Assembly (NCBI RefSeq): GCF_024868665.1
Contig: NC_079893.1
Location: 13,556,613 to 13,620,612, forward strand
Origin: Triplophysa rosa
Taxonomy: Eukaryota; Chordata; Actinopteri; Cypriniformes; Nemacheilidae
DNA length: 64,000 bases
Direction: 5' to 3'
Made by a program: the position numbers and the translations under genes. Positions within the stretch are counted from its first letter, which is position 1. Each line of letters begins with the position of its first letter. The notes under the pieces are model-generated. The model did not search any database and was not told where the DNA came from. It saw only the letters and a program-made list of their open reading frames with translations. Of the stretch, positions 59,201-63,390 are shown piece by piece.

Positions 59201-61074
59201 AGTAAATGATGACAGATTTTTTTATTTTTGGGTGAACTGTCCCTTTAAGAATATTTCTATCATGATGAGAAATGTAATAATTTTACCTGTAAGAGGCATG
59301 TCTCAATGGCTGTGTGTTCTTTGATGGTTAAGTTGTATAATTGTTGTTGAAATATGGGTTTATTGTCATTGACATCCTCCAAATGGGTAGTCACACTCAC
59401 AGTGGCTGTGGTGGAAAGAGATGGAGAACCACAATCAGTAGCCACCACCAAGAACTTCAACTCTGACTGTTTCTCATAGTCTAAGCTTGCAGCAACAGTA
59501 ATGACACCTGATGCTGGATCGATGTCAAAAAGATGCTCCATTTCTGACTGTACAATAGAGTAGACGATTACGGAGTTCCCTCCTTGATCTCTATCCGTGG
59601 CCTTCACTTGTAAGAGAGCCACTCCCTCATGCACATCTTCGGCAATACTCTCCTCATATGTGTTTTTTTCAAAAACGGGTGGATTGTCATTCACGTCAGT
59701 GATCTGAACTTGAAACGTTGTCTCGGTCCTCAGGGGAGGTAAGCCAAAATCTGAAGCAATCACAGTGAGCTCATACAGGTCCTTTACCTCCCTGTCCAGT
59801 TCTCCATCCACACAGAGAACGTAAAGAAAATCATCAGTGGGTTTGAGAGTGAACATCGAATTCCCACCTTGAAGAAGAACATTGAGTTTTTTGACCTCCC
59901 CTAAATCAGGGTCTGAGACCGCAATCCTGGCAACATATTCTCCATGTTCTGCGCCCTCTGATACCTCAGGTGCTCCAGCCTCATTTAAAAACAAAATGCT
60001 AATATTTGGGTGGTTATCATTGACATCCAAGACTTTAATAACGACAAAAGTATTGGAGGATTCAGGCTGAGTCCCAGAATCCCATGCGGTCACAATGAAC
60101 TCAAAAAATGCCTGTTTTTCATAGTCCAAAAGCTTATTTACACTAATGATTCCAGAGGAACTATCAATAATGAAAAACTCATTCGGGTCACTCTGACGGC
60201 GGTTAATGTTGTAAGTAACCTTGCCATTGCTGCCGAGATCTGGATCTGTTGCAAATACCTGGCACACAGATGTCATTAATGGGGAACTTTCCAATATGAC
60301 AGCATGATACTCAGACTGATTGAACACTGGCTGGTTGTCATTTTCATCCAATACGGTAACATGCACCTGTAACTGGCCTGTTTTTGGTGGTAAACCACCA
60401 TCAAATGCCTCAATTGTGAGACCATAGAGGTCTGTAGATTCTCTGTCTAATCGTCCTTTTAGAATAAGGTCTAAACTGAACACATTACCCCCATTGTTGC
60501 GATTTTCAACTGTAAAAATGTTCCTCGTGTCTTTAATTCTGTAGCCCTGGATGCCATAATCACCCTTATCCTGATCTTGAGCTCCTTCTAGCTCAAAACG
60601 TGTTCCAGGGGGACTTAATTCAGACACATTCAACCGGATTGTTTCCGCGGGAAACACGGGGAAATTATCGTTTATATCCTTGACCTCAATGATAACTTTT
60701 ATAACGTCTCTTGTTAAAGTGGCCGCCGAAAACTCATACTTCTCTACGCGCTCTCGGTCCAACACCACGGCGGTAGAGATGATCCCGGTGTCTCCATCGA
60801 CCTCCAAGTCTTTGAACACATGTGAATCTTTGCTCTCAGATATGAAGAATCCAGAATTGCGAATTTTCGCAGGTAGTCCAGCTCCTATATCCCCGACAAC
60901 AGTTTTTGCAGGTAATCCTTCCTCTATGGAGAGACTGAGATTAAACACCTGCGCGCAACAACTAGCACACAATAATGTCGCTACGAGAAACCGCAGCAAA
61001 GTCCGTGAATCAAACCACATTTTTGAAAGAAAACACTGAAAAGCATTAATCACATTCTTGAAGTTTTGAGGCAT
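3747..61074 (-). CDS. dchs1/dchs2: Dachsous-family giant protocadherin, 20 coding exons
   Basis: Dachsous is a single-pass atypical cadherin that binds Fat cadherins on neighbouring cells in planar polarity and Hippo signalling (family knowledge). Exons: 61074-59287, 57341-57150, 56856-56625, 51174-50938, 27071-26037, 25819-25602, 21834-21738, 21645-21488, 21252-20445, 20298-20059, 16514-16380, 15792-15583, 14946-14089, 13435-13322, 12440-12229, 11394-11243, 11033-10903, 7534-7254, 7062-6921, 6326-3747. All junctions are GT-AG and phase-compatible, giving about 3,272 residues. I count 27 EC repeats, the dachsous number, then a transmembrane helix and a tail with SGRGSAED, SYDGDYFFSW, PPPLITTVAHPG and TPSFSPSLS blocks, which match the Dchs1 tail as I recall it. 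The divergent middle of the tail leaves Dchs2 or a teleost Dchs1 duplicate possible. One extra base near 5360-5380 breaks the frame. Confidence 0.93.
6533..6790. repeat. Degenerate TTAA MITE fragment in intron 19
   Basis: Starts TTAAAGGGACAGTTTACTC with ACTCACCCTC and AAGATATTTTGAAGAATG, as in the full-length copies, but the right end is missing. Confidence 0.6.
6921..7062 (-). CDS. dachsous coding exon 19 (EC23)
   Basis: 142 bases starting VVLPEWTPAHSYVVTVSATD and ending DAENG, phase 1. Acceptor CCATCCAG, donor AATG|GTAATG. Confidence 0.93.
7096..7136 (-). repeat. SINE tail fragment in intron 18
   Basis: Reverse complement of the SINE tail (AAGTCGCTTTGGATAAAAGC and following bases). The tRNA-like head is absent. 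Confidence 0.7.
7254..7534 (-). CDS. dachsous coding exon 18 (EC22-EC23)
   Basis: Joins exon 17 as TIAEN-LPVGFIVTQVF, an exact cadherin A-strand pattern. Linker DVNDNPPVF, ending QESYQ in phase 0 at CAG|GTACCA. Confidence 0.95.
7535..10902. other. dachsous intron 17
   Basis: 3.4 kb. It contains the inverted-repeat element at 8961-9683. The rest (7535-8950, 9690-10900) has no gene I can support. Stretches around 10600-10700 resemble degraded DNA-transposon ends. Confidence 0.6.
8961..9683. mobile_element. DNA transposon remnant with terminal inverted repeats
   Basis: Left end TAGGCTTGTTCGACTTGATG, and the right end reads TAGGCTTGTTCAAGCTCATG on the other strand; similarity continues through a GATCGATCG / GACCGATCG block. 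GTCCGACTT recurs inside (9041, 9567, 9587). No transposase and no clear target duplication, so superfamily is not assigned. Confidence 0.65.
10903..11033 (-). CDS. dachsous coding exon 17 (end EC21, start EC22)
   Basis: 131 bases reading LILHAIDMGRPPLTG then DVNDNSPTI and ending VTIAE. Donor AAA|GTAAGC, phase 1. The acceptor has a strong T/A-rich tract. Confidence 0.92.
11243..11394 (-). CDS. dachsous coding exon 16 (EC21)
   Basis: Starts VLATDSDSGANGQISYF and contains VLDREIVPSYK. It ends in phase 2 (AA|GTATGA), which joins to the first base of exon 17. Confidence 0.93.
11901..12170. mobile_element. TTAA-flanked palindromic MITE, intron 15
   Basis: TTAA at 11897-11900 and 12171-12174. Arms start AGGGATACTTCACCCAAAA and AGAGATACTTCACCCAAAA (other strand), and run through GAAAATTCTGTCATCATTTA, ACTCACCTTCGAGTTGTTCC and a TTTGTTCTGA hairpin region. 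Almost the whole element can fold on itself. TTAA targets suggest a piggyBac or Kolobok source. Confidence 0.88.
12229..12440 (-). CDS. dachsous coding exon 15 (EC20-EC21)
   Basis: Starts GDITVREQRLLDFEVERK, linker DVNDNAPAF, ending TFVMQ in phase 0 with donor CAG|GTAAAC. A TTAA MITE starts 58 bases past the donor. Confidence 0.94.
12950..13258. mobile_element. Palindromic MITE, intron 14
   Basis: Same family. The left end is eroded (ATAGTTCACCCAAAGATG); the right end is intact (GGTGAACTATCCCT then TTAA at 13259). Centre is a long hairpin with GAAGATATTTTCAAGAATG against CATTCTTCAAAATATCTTC. Confidence 0.82.
13322..13435 (-). CDS. dachsous coding exon 14 (EC20)
   Basis: 114 bases coding for a stretch with WVANVVAHDQTAEDA and ending INLSTG. 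Phase 1 in and out. The acceptor is TTTGTAAG. Found by exon chaining. Confidence 0.9.
13527..14060. mobile_element. DNA transposon with over 60-base inverted ends, intron 13
   Basis: Left TACGCCCTTTTCACAATGAC and right (other strand) TACGCCCTTTTCACATGACG. The match continues to GCAGTGTATCAT on both sides. It includes an AAGAAGAAG tract. No transposase. The target duplication is unclear, so family is open. It ends 28 bases from the exon 13 donor. Confidence 0.8.
14089..14946 (-). CDS. dachsous coding exon 13 (EC17-EC20)
   Basis: 858 bases. Linkers are DENDNIPTF and DINDNPPSC, with a degenerate EC19 linker (NGDKPQLQF). Ends ENSKTG, phase 1. A terminal-inverted-repeat element starts 28 bases past its donor. 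Confidence 0.95.
15104..15536. mobile_element. TTAA-flanked palindromic MITE, intron 12
   Basis: TTAA at 15100-15103 and 15537-15540. Ends are AGGGATAGTTCACCCAAAA and TTTTTGGGTGAACCATTCCT. It is longer than the others (433 bases) because of a doubled inner segment (two copies of the TTCCAAATATC / TTCTTTGTTC type modules). Confidence 0.86.
15583..15792 (-). CDS. dachsous coding exon 12 (EC16-EC17)
   Basis: Starts VQAEDSGTPSLSS. The linker is DDNDNTPQF. It ends YSIEG, phase 1. It is only partly open from an ATG, and was found by extending from the splice sites. A palindromic MITE begins 46 bases past its donor. Confidence 0.92.
16380..16514 (-). CDS. dachsous coding exon 11 (EC16)
   Basis: 135 bases. 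Acceptor TTTCCGCAG, starting EENAAVNYSLLPG and including HTGQISTSTQLDRE. Donor AGAG|GTGATG, phase 1. GC-richer than its surroundings. Confidence 0.92.
17232..17280. repeat. GA-rich simple repeat
   Basis: A run of GAGAGAAAGA units within intron 10. Confidence 0.9.
19870..19982. repeat. TTAA MITE fragment, intron 10
   Basis: Only the right arm is clear (AAATAAATGATGACTGCATT then TTCATTCTTGGGTGAACTAT). The terminal CCCTTTAA is lost. Confidence 0.6.
20059..20298 (-). CDS. dachsous coding exon 10 (EC15-EC16)
   Basis: Carries LDYESQHYHILTV, then DVNDQPPVF, and ends DMDSG, phase 1. A MITE fragment ends about 76 bases downstream of the donor. Confidence 0.94.
20445..21252 (-). CDS. dachsous coding exon 9 (EC13-EC15)
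   Basis: 808 bases, acceptor TTACAG, starting VYADFQGFRHFTVQED. Linkers are DVNDHTPWF and DVNDNSPTF. It ends in HIEETG, phase 1. Confidence 0.95.
21488..21645 (-). CDS. dachsous coding exon 8 (EC12)
   Basis: Starts DDRMGHFSSDSRSG. Two phase-0 donors are possible: CAG|GTGCTC (chosen, 21488) or AAA|GTTATG (6-9 bases further). Neither gives a classical DxNDNxP linker, so EC12 ends in a degenerate one. Confidence 0.82.
21738..21834 (-). CDS. dachsous coding exon 7 (EC12)
   Basis: 97 bases coding for VWAGIPVGSVIISMFAKDQD and about a dozen more residues. Its acceptor is TGTACAG and its donor AAAG|GTAAAG, phase 1. It is too short to stand out without exon chaining. Confidence 0.9.
21848..21975 (-). 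repeat. Degenerate tRNA-derived SINE, reverse orientation
   Basis: Read on the minus strand it has TTAGCTCAACTGGTACGGCA (A-box), a weak B-box GGTTTAATATCC, and ends in AAATGCATAAATGTAAATT, as in the copy at 1485. It begins 13 bases from exon 7. Confidence 0.6.
22051..22588 (+). repeat. Left LTR
   Basis: Differs from the right LTR at only about five or six sites. It has a TATATATTAA promoter-like stretch (22250) and an AATAAA (22533). Its last bases diverge: CATTGAGA is followed by TCAATGCAGG, not ATCATGACA, so the border is approximate. Confidence 0.85.
22600..22820 (+). pseudogene. Gag-like remnant
   Basis: An open stretch reads DPADSEFHSLRPAEPRR and EFLASAGNSGFTEAELKV, resembling the N-terminal part of gag-like proteins of fish LTR elements as I recall them. 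It stops at FNG followed by TGA, and the next frame carries on with a DDTLKPQK-like stretch, so a small lesion is likely. No complete protein remains. Confidence 0.4.
23155..23700. repeat. 24-bp minisatellite inside the LTR element
   Basis: Unit GTCCAGTCCGGTGATCCAGC plus CGGC, about twenty copies with 22-base and shorter variants. The 24-base unit stays open in several frames on both strands (SSPVIQPA on plus, TGLDAGWI on minus), which explains long spurious frames here. Confidence 0.93.
23690..23850. repeat. 33-bp minisatellite inside the LTR element
   Basis: About four and a half copies of a unit starting CAGCCGGCCTTCCAGCCGGC and ending GTCAAGCCCTGTC, coding for repeated PVQPAFQPASS if translated. 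Confidence 0.9.
24211..24753 (+). repeat. Right LTR
   Basis: 543 bases from TGTCGTGATTC to GAATCATGACA. An inverted GGAGCG ... CGCTCC hairpin and the purine tract lie just upstream (24174-24210). Confidence 0.88.
25211..25433. mobile_element. TTAA-flanked palindromic MITE, intron 6
   Basis: TTAA at 25207-25210 and 25434-25437. The right arm is typical (GGTGAGTAAATGATGACAG and GTGAACTATTCCT). The left is shortened (AGGTGCGTTCACCCAAAAAT). Confidence 0.8.
25602..25819 (-). CDS. dachsous coding exon 6 (end of EC11)
   Basis: Starts G|GA GAG and carries LDREEQAQHVLRV and DINDNPPQF. The donor (ACA|GTCAGT, phase 0) is acceptable and joins directly to exon 7. The following intron contains the LTR element. 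Confidence 0.9.
26037..27071 (-). CDS. dachsous coding exon 5 (EC8-EC11)
   Basis: 1,035 bases, acceptor TTGCAG, joining as TPAN-SLEVVSY. It carries DVNDNPPVF (EC8), a degenerate EC9 linker around MDKSDLAEE, and DENDNAPVF (EC10), and ends in INSRTG, phase 1. Confidence 0.95.
29140..29420. repeat. Left subterminal tandem repeats
   Basis: About five units of some 49 bases with GGACGTCCGC, TTGGTCCGCC and TAACGTTCGCTGGCGGACC. Such arrays bind the element's own protein in plant CACTA elements (family knowledge). Confidence 0.85.
30290..31382 (+). pseudogene. Decayed Tc1-type transposase copy
   Basis: Plus-strand fragments in several frames include LPDLKNIENEWGELKKRE, matching the conserved third-acidic-residue region of Tc1 transposases (SPDLNPIENLWGELK-like). 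The end reads CAAGGGTGCCAATAATAATG, typical of fish Tc1 ends. Multiple stops and frameshifts. It was inserted in the upstream part of the two-gene element. Confidence 0.75.
32035..32117 (+). promoter_or_regulatory. Candidate first exon and promoter region of the two-gene transposon
   Basis: A CpG-bearing stretch (CAGCTCGCGCACAGCC, GACTCCGTCTGACTGGACCG) ends in a consensus donor TTTTTG|GTAAGT at 32117. Start point not determined. Confidence 0.4.
32698..32731. repeat. CA microsatellite
   Basis: Seventeen CA units with one interruption. Confidence 0.95.
33012..34745 (+). repeat. Series of duplicated leader-exon units
   Basis: First a 21-base candidate exon (33012-33032, flanked by TTTTTTCAG and GTAAGTG). 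Then five related units at about 33154-33227, 33488-33552, 34247-34273, 34361-34416 and 34690-34735, each with a pyrimidine tract, a CAGCAG-type acceptor, a body with CTAAATAAACCCCAAAGG and AAGAGCCACC, and an end CATCTTTGGCTTT|GTAAGT. The fourth and fifth have damaged donors (GTACTC; GCAAAT). No open frame links them, so they would be 5' UTR. Confidence 0.6.
33770..34076. mobile_element. TTAA-flanked palindromic MITE between leader units
   Basis: TTAA at 33766-33769 and 34077-34080. Arms AGGAGTAGTTCACCCCCAAA and AGGAGTAGTTTGCTTCAAAA, with CTTTGTTCTCCAGAACAT in the middle. Confidence 0.85.
36402..38434 (+). CDS. Tnp2/CACTA-like transposase (ORF1), two exons
   Basis: Likely the DNA-cutting protein of the inner transposon. 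The start is in a small exon (ATG 36402, exon 36388-36416, donor AAAAAA|GTAAGT), spliced to 36563; the product is about 628 residues with no stop. N-terminal acidic stretch (EEGSTAESEIFSDNQHFEED). Middle: a zinc-binding-like RCVTCDAPAKAMVKC and YYGCDRCTQRG, then IDYMHQSCLGVMKKLLLLW, the DYMHxxxLGV pattern of Tnp2-type transposases. Late: LVYNVHSLLHLSEDAQNFG and CSAFKFESYLHQMKKMVRSG, which fits the DUF4218 region of those proteins. Assigned from memory of family patterns, not by search. The intact frame suggests recent activity or use. Confidence 0.72.
38783..42859 (+). CDS. DUF4806-type protein (ORF2) of the transposon, about 13 exons
   Basis: Exons 38753-38839 (ATG 38783), 39276-39387, 39477-39587, 39677-39727, 39821-39847, 40199-40273, 40356-40373, 40464-40532, 41272-41313, 41516-41581, 42128-42351, 42437-42596 and 42735-42859; phases agree and the product is about 378 residues. 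N-terminus EYNEVEVAPSGWLEWENE and CYWPRS, a basic middle (PKRNKRIRQE, PKRKKQKQP), a coiled-coil-like LEDLCDQLKDADFRKKT, then IRYLCLQSGASLGDGIRRML, ALWANYSYKGRKEKRPF and a VEDMIAVTLKHAPHRG end, as in DUF4806 proteins, which are probably DNA-binding partners in such elements (inference). The fourth exon uses GTAAGT at 39728; a donor two bases earlier would give a stop. Confidence 0.72.
42860..44454. other. 3' part of the two-gene transposon, no gene recognised
   Basis: AT-rich. A CA-rich tract lies at about 44236-44290. Small open frames have no family resemblance. Confidence 0.5.
44236..44290. repeat. CA-rich microsatellite
   Basis: ACACGCACGCACGCACACAC and following CA units. Confidence 0.9.
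44455..44640. repeat. Right subterminal tandem repeats
   Basis: 42-base units GAACGTCCCCTAAAGGTCCC plus GAACGTCCTTTGTAGGTCCT plus GT, about two and a half copies, then GGGGACGTCCCGTTAACG. They share the ACGTCC core with the left array in inverted sense. Confidence 0.82.
45274..46355. mobile_element. hAT MITE with perfect ends and 8-bp target duplication
   Basis: TAGGGATGGGCGATAT and its exact complement ATATCGCCCATCCCTA bound 1,082 bases. CTAGAGGT is duplicated at 45266-45273 and 46356-46363. No transposase. It is inserted in the Kolobok-like element. Confidence 0.95.
46432..46697 (-). pseudogene. THAP zinc-finger exon with one-base frameshift
   Basis: Starts MSLKIAKYCAVPGCGRT (an upstream in-frame ATG is at 46751) and shows the C2CH pattern CAVPGC ... 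CSLHF, with W and LHNLPSD in place. After FNTDC the frame goes to a stop, while the neighbouring frame gives EQVFAERLKLKSSAVPSILD, the expected AVP-type end of a THAP domain. One base seems lost near 46530. The exon ends in CTTAT|GTGAGT at 46432. THAP domains bind DNA and occur in Kolobok and P-type transposases. The remaining exons are absent. Confidence 0.78.
47715..48815 (+). repeat. Dispersed repeat with a short coding-like exon, copy 1
   Basis: Similar to 55195-55775 over about 500 bases. It includes ACAATTCTCCCGAAAAAGC and a stretch reading ECYINGGYNAGFADRLKLID and PALKDAGHEPHA up to a donor (GCG|GTAAGC, about 48212). The unit resumes after a 0.5 kb insertion (48253-48751) and ends near TTATTGTGAATCAA. 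Family not recognised. Confidence 0.65.
48253..48751. mobile_element. Insertion flanked by an 11-base direct repeat
   Basis: ATGTGCATAAG lies at 48242-48252 and again at 48752-48762, and the second repeat copy (55.2 kb) lacks the segment. Ends contain GGTATGGCAG and CTGCCATACC in inverted sense. Class not assigned. Confidence 0.55.
49170..49688. repeat. Probable dispersed repeat ending in TTTTATACAGTCTATGG
   Basis: Contains CACGGATACTACGTCCATG and TTTATACAGTCTATGG, an ending I recall as common in teleost repeats. No second copy in the window, so support is weak. Confidence 0.35.
49697..50742. mobile_element. hAT-type non-autonomous element
   Basis: GTCTATGG is duplicated at 49689-49696 and 50743-50750. 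Ends CACTGGTCTTCAACTACT and (other strand) CAGGGCTAGTCAACTGG. Inside near the ends are TTTGAGGGCCAG and TTTGGCCCGCGGGCC. No transposase. Confidence 0.85.
50938..51174 (-). CDS. dachsous coding exon 4 (EC7-EC8)
   Basis: Starts in phase 1 and reads AVYLNSSLSQ, completing EC7. The EC7 linker is degenerate (ILHSQQPLALF in place of a DxNDNxPxF motif). The donor is GCCA|GTGAGT, phase 1. A 23.9 kb transposon-filled intron follows. Confidence 0.92.
51350..52942. mobile_element. hAT-type non-autonomous element in intron 3
   Basis: ATACCCAA is duplicated at 51342-51349 and 52943-52950. Ends CAGTGGTGGACAGTAACG and (other strand) CAGAGGTGGATGAAGTAC. Repeated GTACTTAAGTA and TTACTTGAGTA motifs lie near both ends. 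1,593 bases, no transposase. Confidence 0.92.
52574..52684. mobile_element. Mini TTAA palindrome nested in the hAT element
   Basis: TTAA at 52574-52577 and 52681-52684. Arms pair almost fully: TTTGCCCCCATTGACTTTCC and its exact complement. About 103 bases between the TTAA copies. Confidence 0.88.
53380..53951. mobile_element. hAT MITE rich in CGATTCC motifs
   Basis: CTCATATT duplicated at 53372-53379 and 53952-53959. Ends TAGGGTTGGGAATCA and GATTCCCAACCCTA. Repeated CGATTCCGATTCC blocks near both ends. A short TA run at about 53547-53558. Confidence 0.93.
55195..55775 (+). repeat. Dispersed repeat with a short coding-like exon, copy 2
   Basis: Matches 47715-48235 and 48770-48805. The exon-like part reads ECYINGGYIAGFGDRLKLID and PALKDAGHEPHA before GCG|GTAAGT at about 55682. 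The frame is kept in both copies despite several base differences. Confidence 0.65.
55776..56232 (+). repeat. Solo or truncated LTR
   Basis: Has CCCTATATAATACACTCG (TATA-like, 55871), ATTAAA (56160), a GTTAACCCCTTCACCTCTGG block and a TGACA end, and so resembles the LTRs at 22051/24211 in layout (they have GTTAACCCCTTCTACGCTG and end TGACA). The 5' border is not found. Confidence 0.72.
56625..56856 (-). CDS. dachsous coding exon 3 (end EC6, start EC7)
   Basis: The acceptor has a strong T tract (CTCAATAG). The exon carries DVNDNGPVF and ends in VDQSTG, phase 1, with donor ACAG|GTAAAA. The right end of a Tc1-type element lies 70 bases downstream. Confidence 0.92.
57150..57341 (-). CDS. dachsous coding exon 2 (EC6)
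   Basis: 192 bases, phase 0 on both sides. It continues exon 1 directly as LLQ-VTATDADDAEFG. The usual LDRE core is replaced by IDYEDG. The acceptor (AACCAG) has a weak pyrimidine tract, so this boundary is the least typical of the gene. The donor is CAA|GTATGT. Confidence 0.88.
57342..58870. other. dachsous intron 1, left part
   Basis: No gene or named repeat recognised. Short open frames lack family resemblance. Confidence 0.5.
58875..59244. mobile_element. TTAA-flanked palindromic MITE, intron 1
   Basis: TTAA at 58871-58874 and 59245-59248. Ends AGGAATAGTTTACCCAAAAA and AGGGACAGTTCACCCAAAAA (other strand). The inside repeats GAAGAATGCTTGTAACCAAA and its inverse. Confidence 0.88.
59287..61074 (-). 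CDS. dachsous coding exon 1: signal peptide, EC1-EC5, start of EC6
   Basis: The first ATG is at 61074; a second in-frame ATG at 61020 has a better context (A at -3) and starts a textbook signal peptide (WFDSRTLLRFLVATLLCASC), so it may be the true start. EC linkers read DINDNFPVF, DENDNQPVF, DVNDNHPNI, DVNDNPPVF and DVNDNKPIF. The exon ends in phase 0 at CAG|GTAAAA. Family members also begin with a large exon of this kind. A TTAA MITE begins 42 bases downstream of the donor. Confidence 0.95.
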
Positions 61075-61400
61075 TCGTTATAACGAGGATGTCTTGGCAC
61101 TATCGTCGAGCTTAAGTTCACTCTCCAAAGCTGTCTTATTTTTCAGGAGCGCATTTCCTCCGTGTCTTTCCAGGCTCCTCAGTAATCGCTTCTTCGCTGT
61201 ATTTTTCTGCTTGTTAAATAAAAAACAGTGTCGCATACAAAGTTAAGAGTTTATGCGACAGAAGAGAGGAAAACCAGCAAGAACGGTGTCTACTACTGTC
61301 ATGTCAAGCGGCACCAGCGTCTGATGACTCTGACAATCTCCGCGAGCCACGTGACGCGGAGCCGTGTACAGCAAGTGTACACTCAACCCAATTAGAATTA
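61075..61400 (-). promoter_or_regulatory. Probable 5' leader and promoter zone of the dachsous gene
   Basis: Just upstream of the start codon. It is CpG-richer than its surroundings around 61300-61370 and has a CACGTG E-box at 61348-61353 inside an imperfect palindrome (CTCCGCG ... CGCGGAG). No TATA box at a clear distance. A further non-coding first exon is common in this family and could lie outside the window. Confidence 0.35.
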
Positions 61401-63390
61401 GAATTCATTAGAATTTTTTTCATAATATGTAAAATAGTAATAGTCACAGAAACCTATTTGATTCATATACTGTATATTCGCTGAGTACTTAGGAGCTCAG
61501 AGAACGCAGGGAAGATCAGGGGTTTTTACATCTAGGGGTCCTCCAGAATGTTCTAATCTAAGGGGTCCCCAAAAACATTTTTTTAAACAAAAGACAGCAA
61601 AAATTTTTTTAAGTCTACTAAATACTGTTACAGTTTAATTTCTACAAACAATATGTTGTCTTTATAATATCACACTCACTATTTGTCTAACAGTTGAAAT
61701 GTTTCTTCTCTGGGGTAGACCATCCAGGTAGGCTATTTATAAATAATCATTAACATGAAAAATATGGGTGTCATGCACAATGTAACCCTATAGCACACTC
61801 TTTGTTGATGCTAAAGGTTCTATTTAGAAGTAGAACCATGTCTTCTGAAGAACCCTTTTTCTGCTGAAATGGTTCTTTGTATTGGGAAAGGGTTCTTCAT
61901 TCCAGCCTTTTTCAGTTTAAATTAAATCAGTTATTTAGAAGCTGCCTCCTGATTGGTTGTTTGTCCTGCATCAAAGTTCTGATTTATCAATCCTGCTGAG
62001 GTTCCTGCAGACTGACACACAGGTAAGCTTCAGACTGTTTTTGATAATATACTGTATTTTATGTTTATTTAATTATTAATTTGATTTTATGGTTAGATAA
62101 TTTATGGGAATCTAATTTAACAATTATTTTGGATATTTAGGAATATTTCAGAGTTGGGAGCTTGTGTTGGGAGTAAACTTGGAAGAGATGGGTATTTCTC
62201 ACATTGCTAACCAAGCCTTCATTCAGCTCTTTTAAAGTTTATACCCTTCCTATACACAAAAGTTATAGTAATTTACTGAATTTTATGTAAGTCATTCTGG
62301 AAATGGAACTTGTGTGTGCTCTTATAGCACATGTACTTGTCTCTGTTTTAGGTGAATAATAAGTCAAACTCACAGCTGGACAGCTGCAGGTCTGACTTTG
62401 ACTTAATGGTTGAGGCAAATTCAGTGACATTCCCAAGTAAGTCAACAAAATTTAGGAATGAATCTTTAGCCAAACATTATCTTTATTACCTGAATAAACA
62501 TGTTTATACAGCAGGAGTCAGCTTAATCAAACTTCTATCAAGTCATAATTTTTACATATGTGAGTGGCATCCACACTAAAATCATCTTGTTTCGTCTCTA
62601 TGTCTCATCTTCAGGCTCCTGAAAACATCCGACTGACAGACACAGCTCTGGTTTGACCTAATTCTCAATGATGATGACCACAGCCATAGCCGGACAGTGG
62701 TGGGAATCTGTGATTATGGCCTGCTGATTTGAGCCCCATGATACAACACACTGCCAGATCCTACTTCTATTTAGCCAGAAACTCAACATCATAATGTAAG
62801 GTCGGAGCCAAGAGATTCTTCTTCTCCTGAGAAACAAATAACATTTCTAAGCACAGTGGGGAACCTAGGCCAAAAGGGCGCCCCTTCCTGAAAGAACAAC
62901 GCAAAATCAAAGATCATCTTCTCGGGAAAAGGACAGCGAGCATCTCTCAGTACAGTGAGAGACCTGAGCCAAAAGGATACCTTCCTTTGAGAAACAACAG
63001 ACTCCCTCTAGTACAGCAAACTCCCTACTGAGATGACATCTACATCTCAAACGACACATATCAGTGAATCACAAATGCAGACCTCACCCTGCACCCCCAA
63101 CTGTTCCTTTCCTCCCCTCTCACTCAACGCAGGACACCCAAAAGCTACACAAGAAAAGAACACGGCACATACACAAAAAACATATGTTTGGTATCATCCA
63201 AACGGTCTCAGTGCAACTGGTACAATGGTCTCATTCCCATAACAACAATGTAATGACAAAGTTTTGTAAGAATTTAGCAAACTTCCCTCAGTGCTGGAAC
63301 ATTTCTCACACATTTGGTGACTTTCACCAATCACCTACTGTATGCAGATTAAATACAGCCCCAGGGATCACAAGACCCAATCACAGCCAA
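61400..63390 (+). other. Upstream flank with possible non-coding exons
   Basis: Possible splice signals on plus: ACACAG|GTAAGC at 62021, TGTTTTAG|GTGAAT at 62351 with CCA|AGTAAG-like end near 62435, and CATCTTCAG|GCTCCTG at 62615. The text after it (62616-63060) has no long frame. AGAACC repeats occur at 61800-61900. It could be a long non-coding transcript or repeat-derived; no gene can be supported. Confidence 0.25.
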
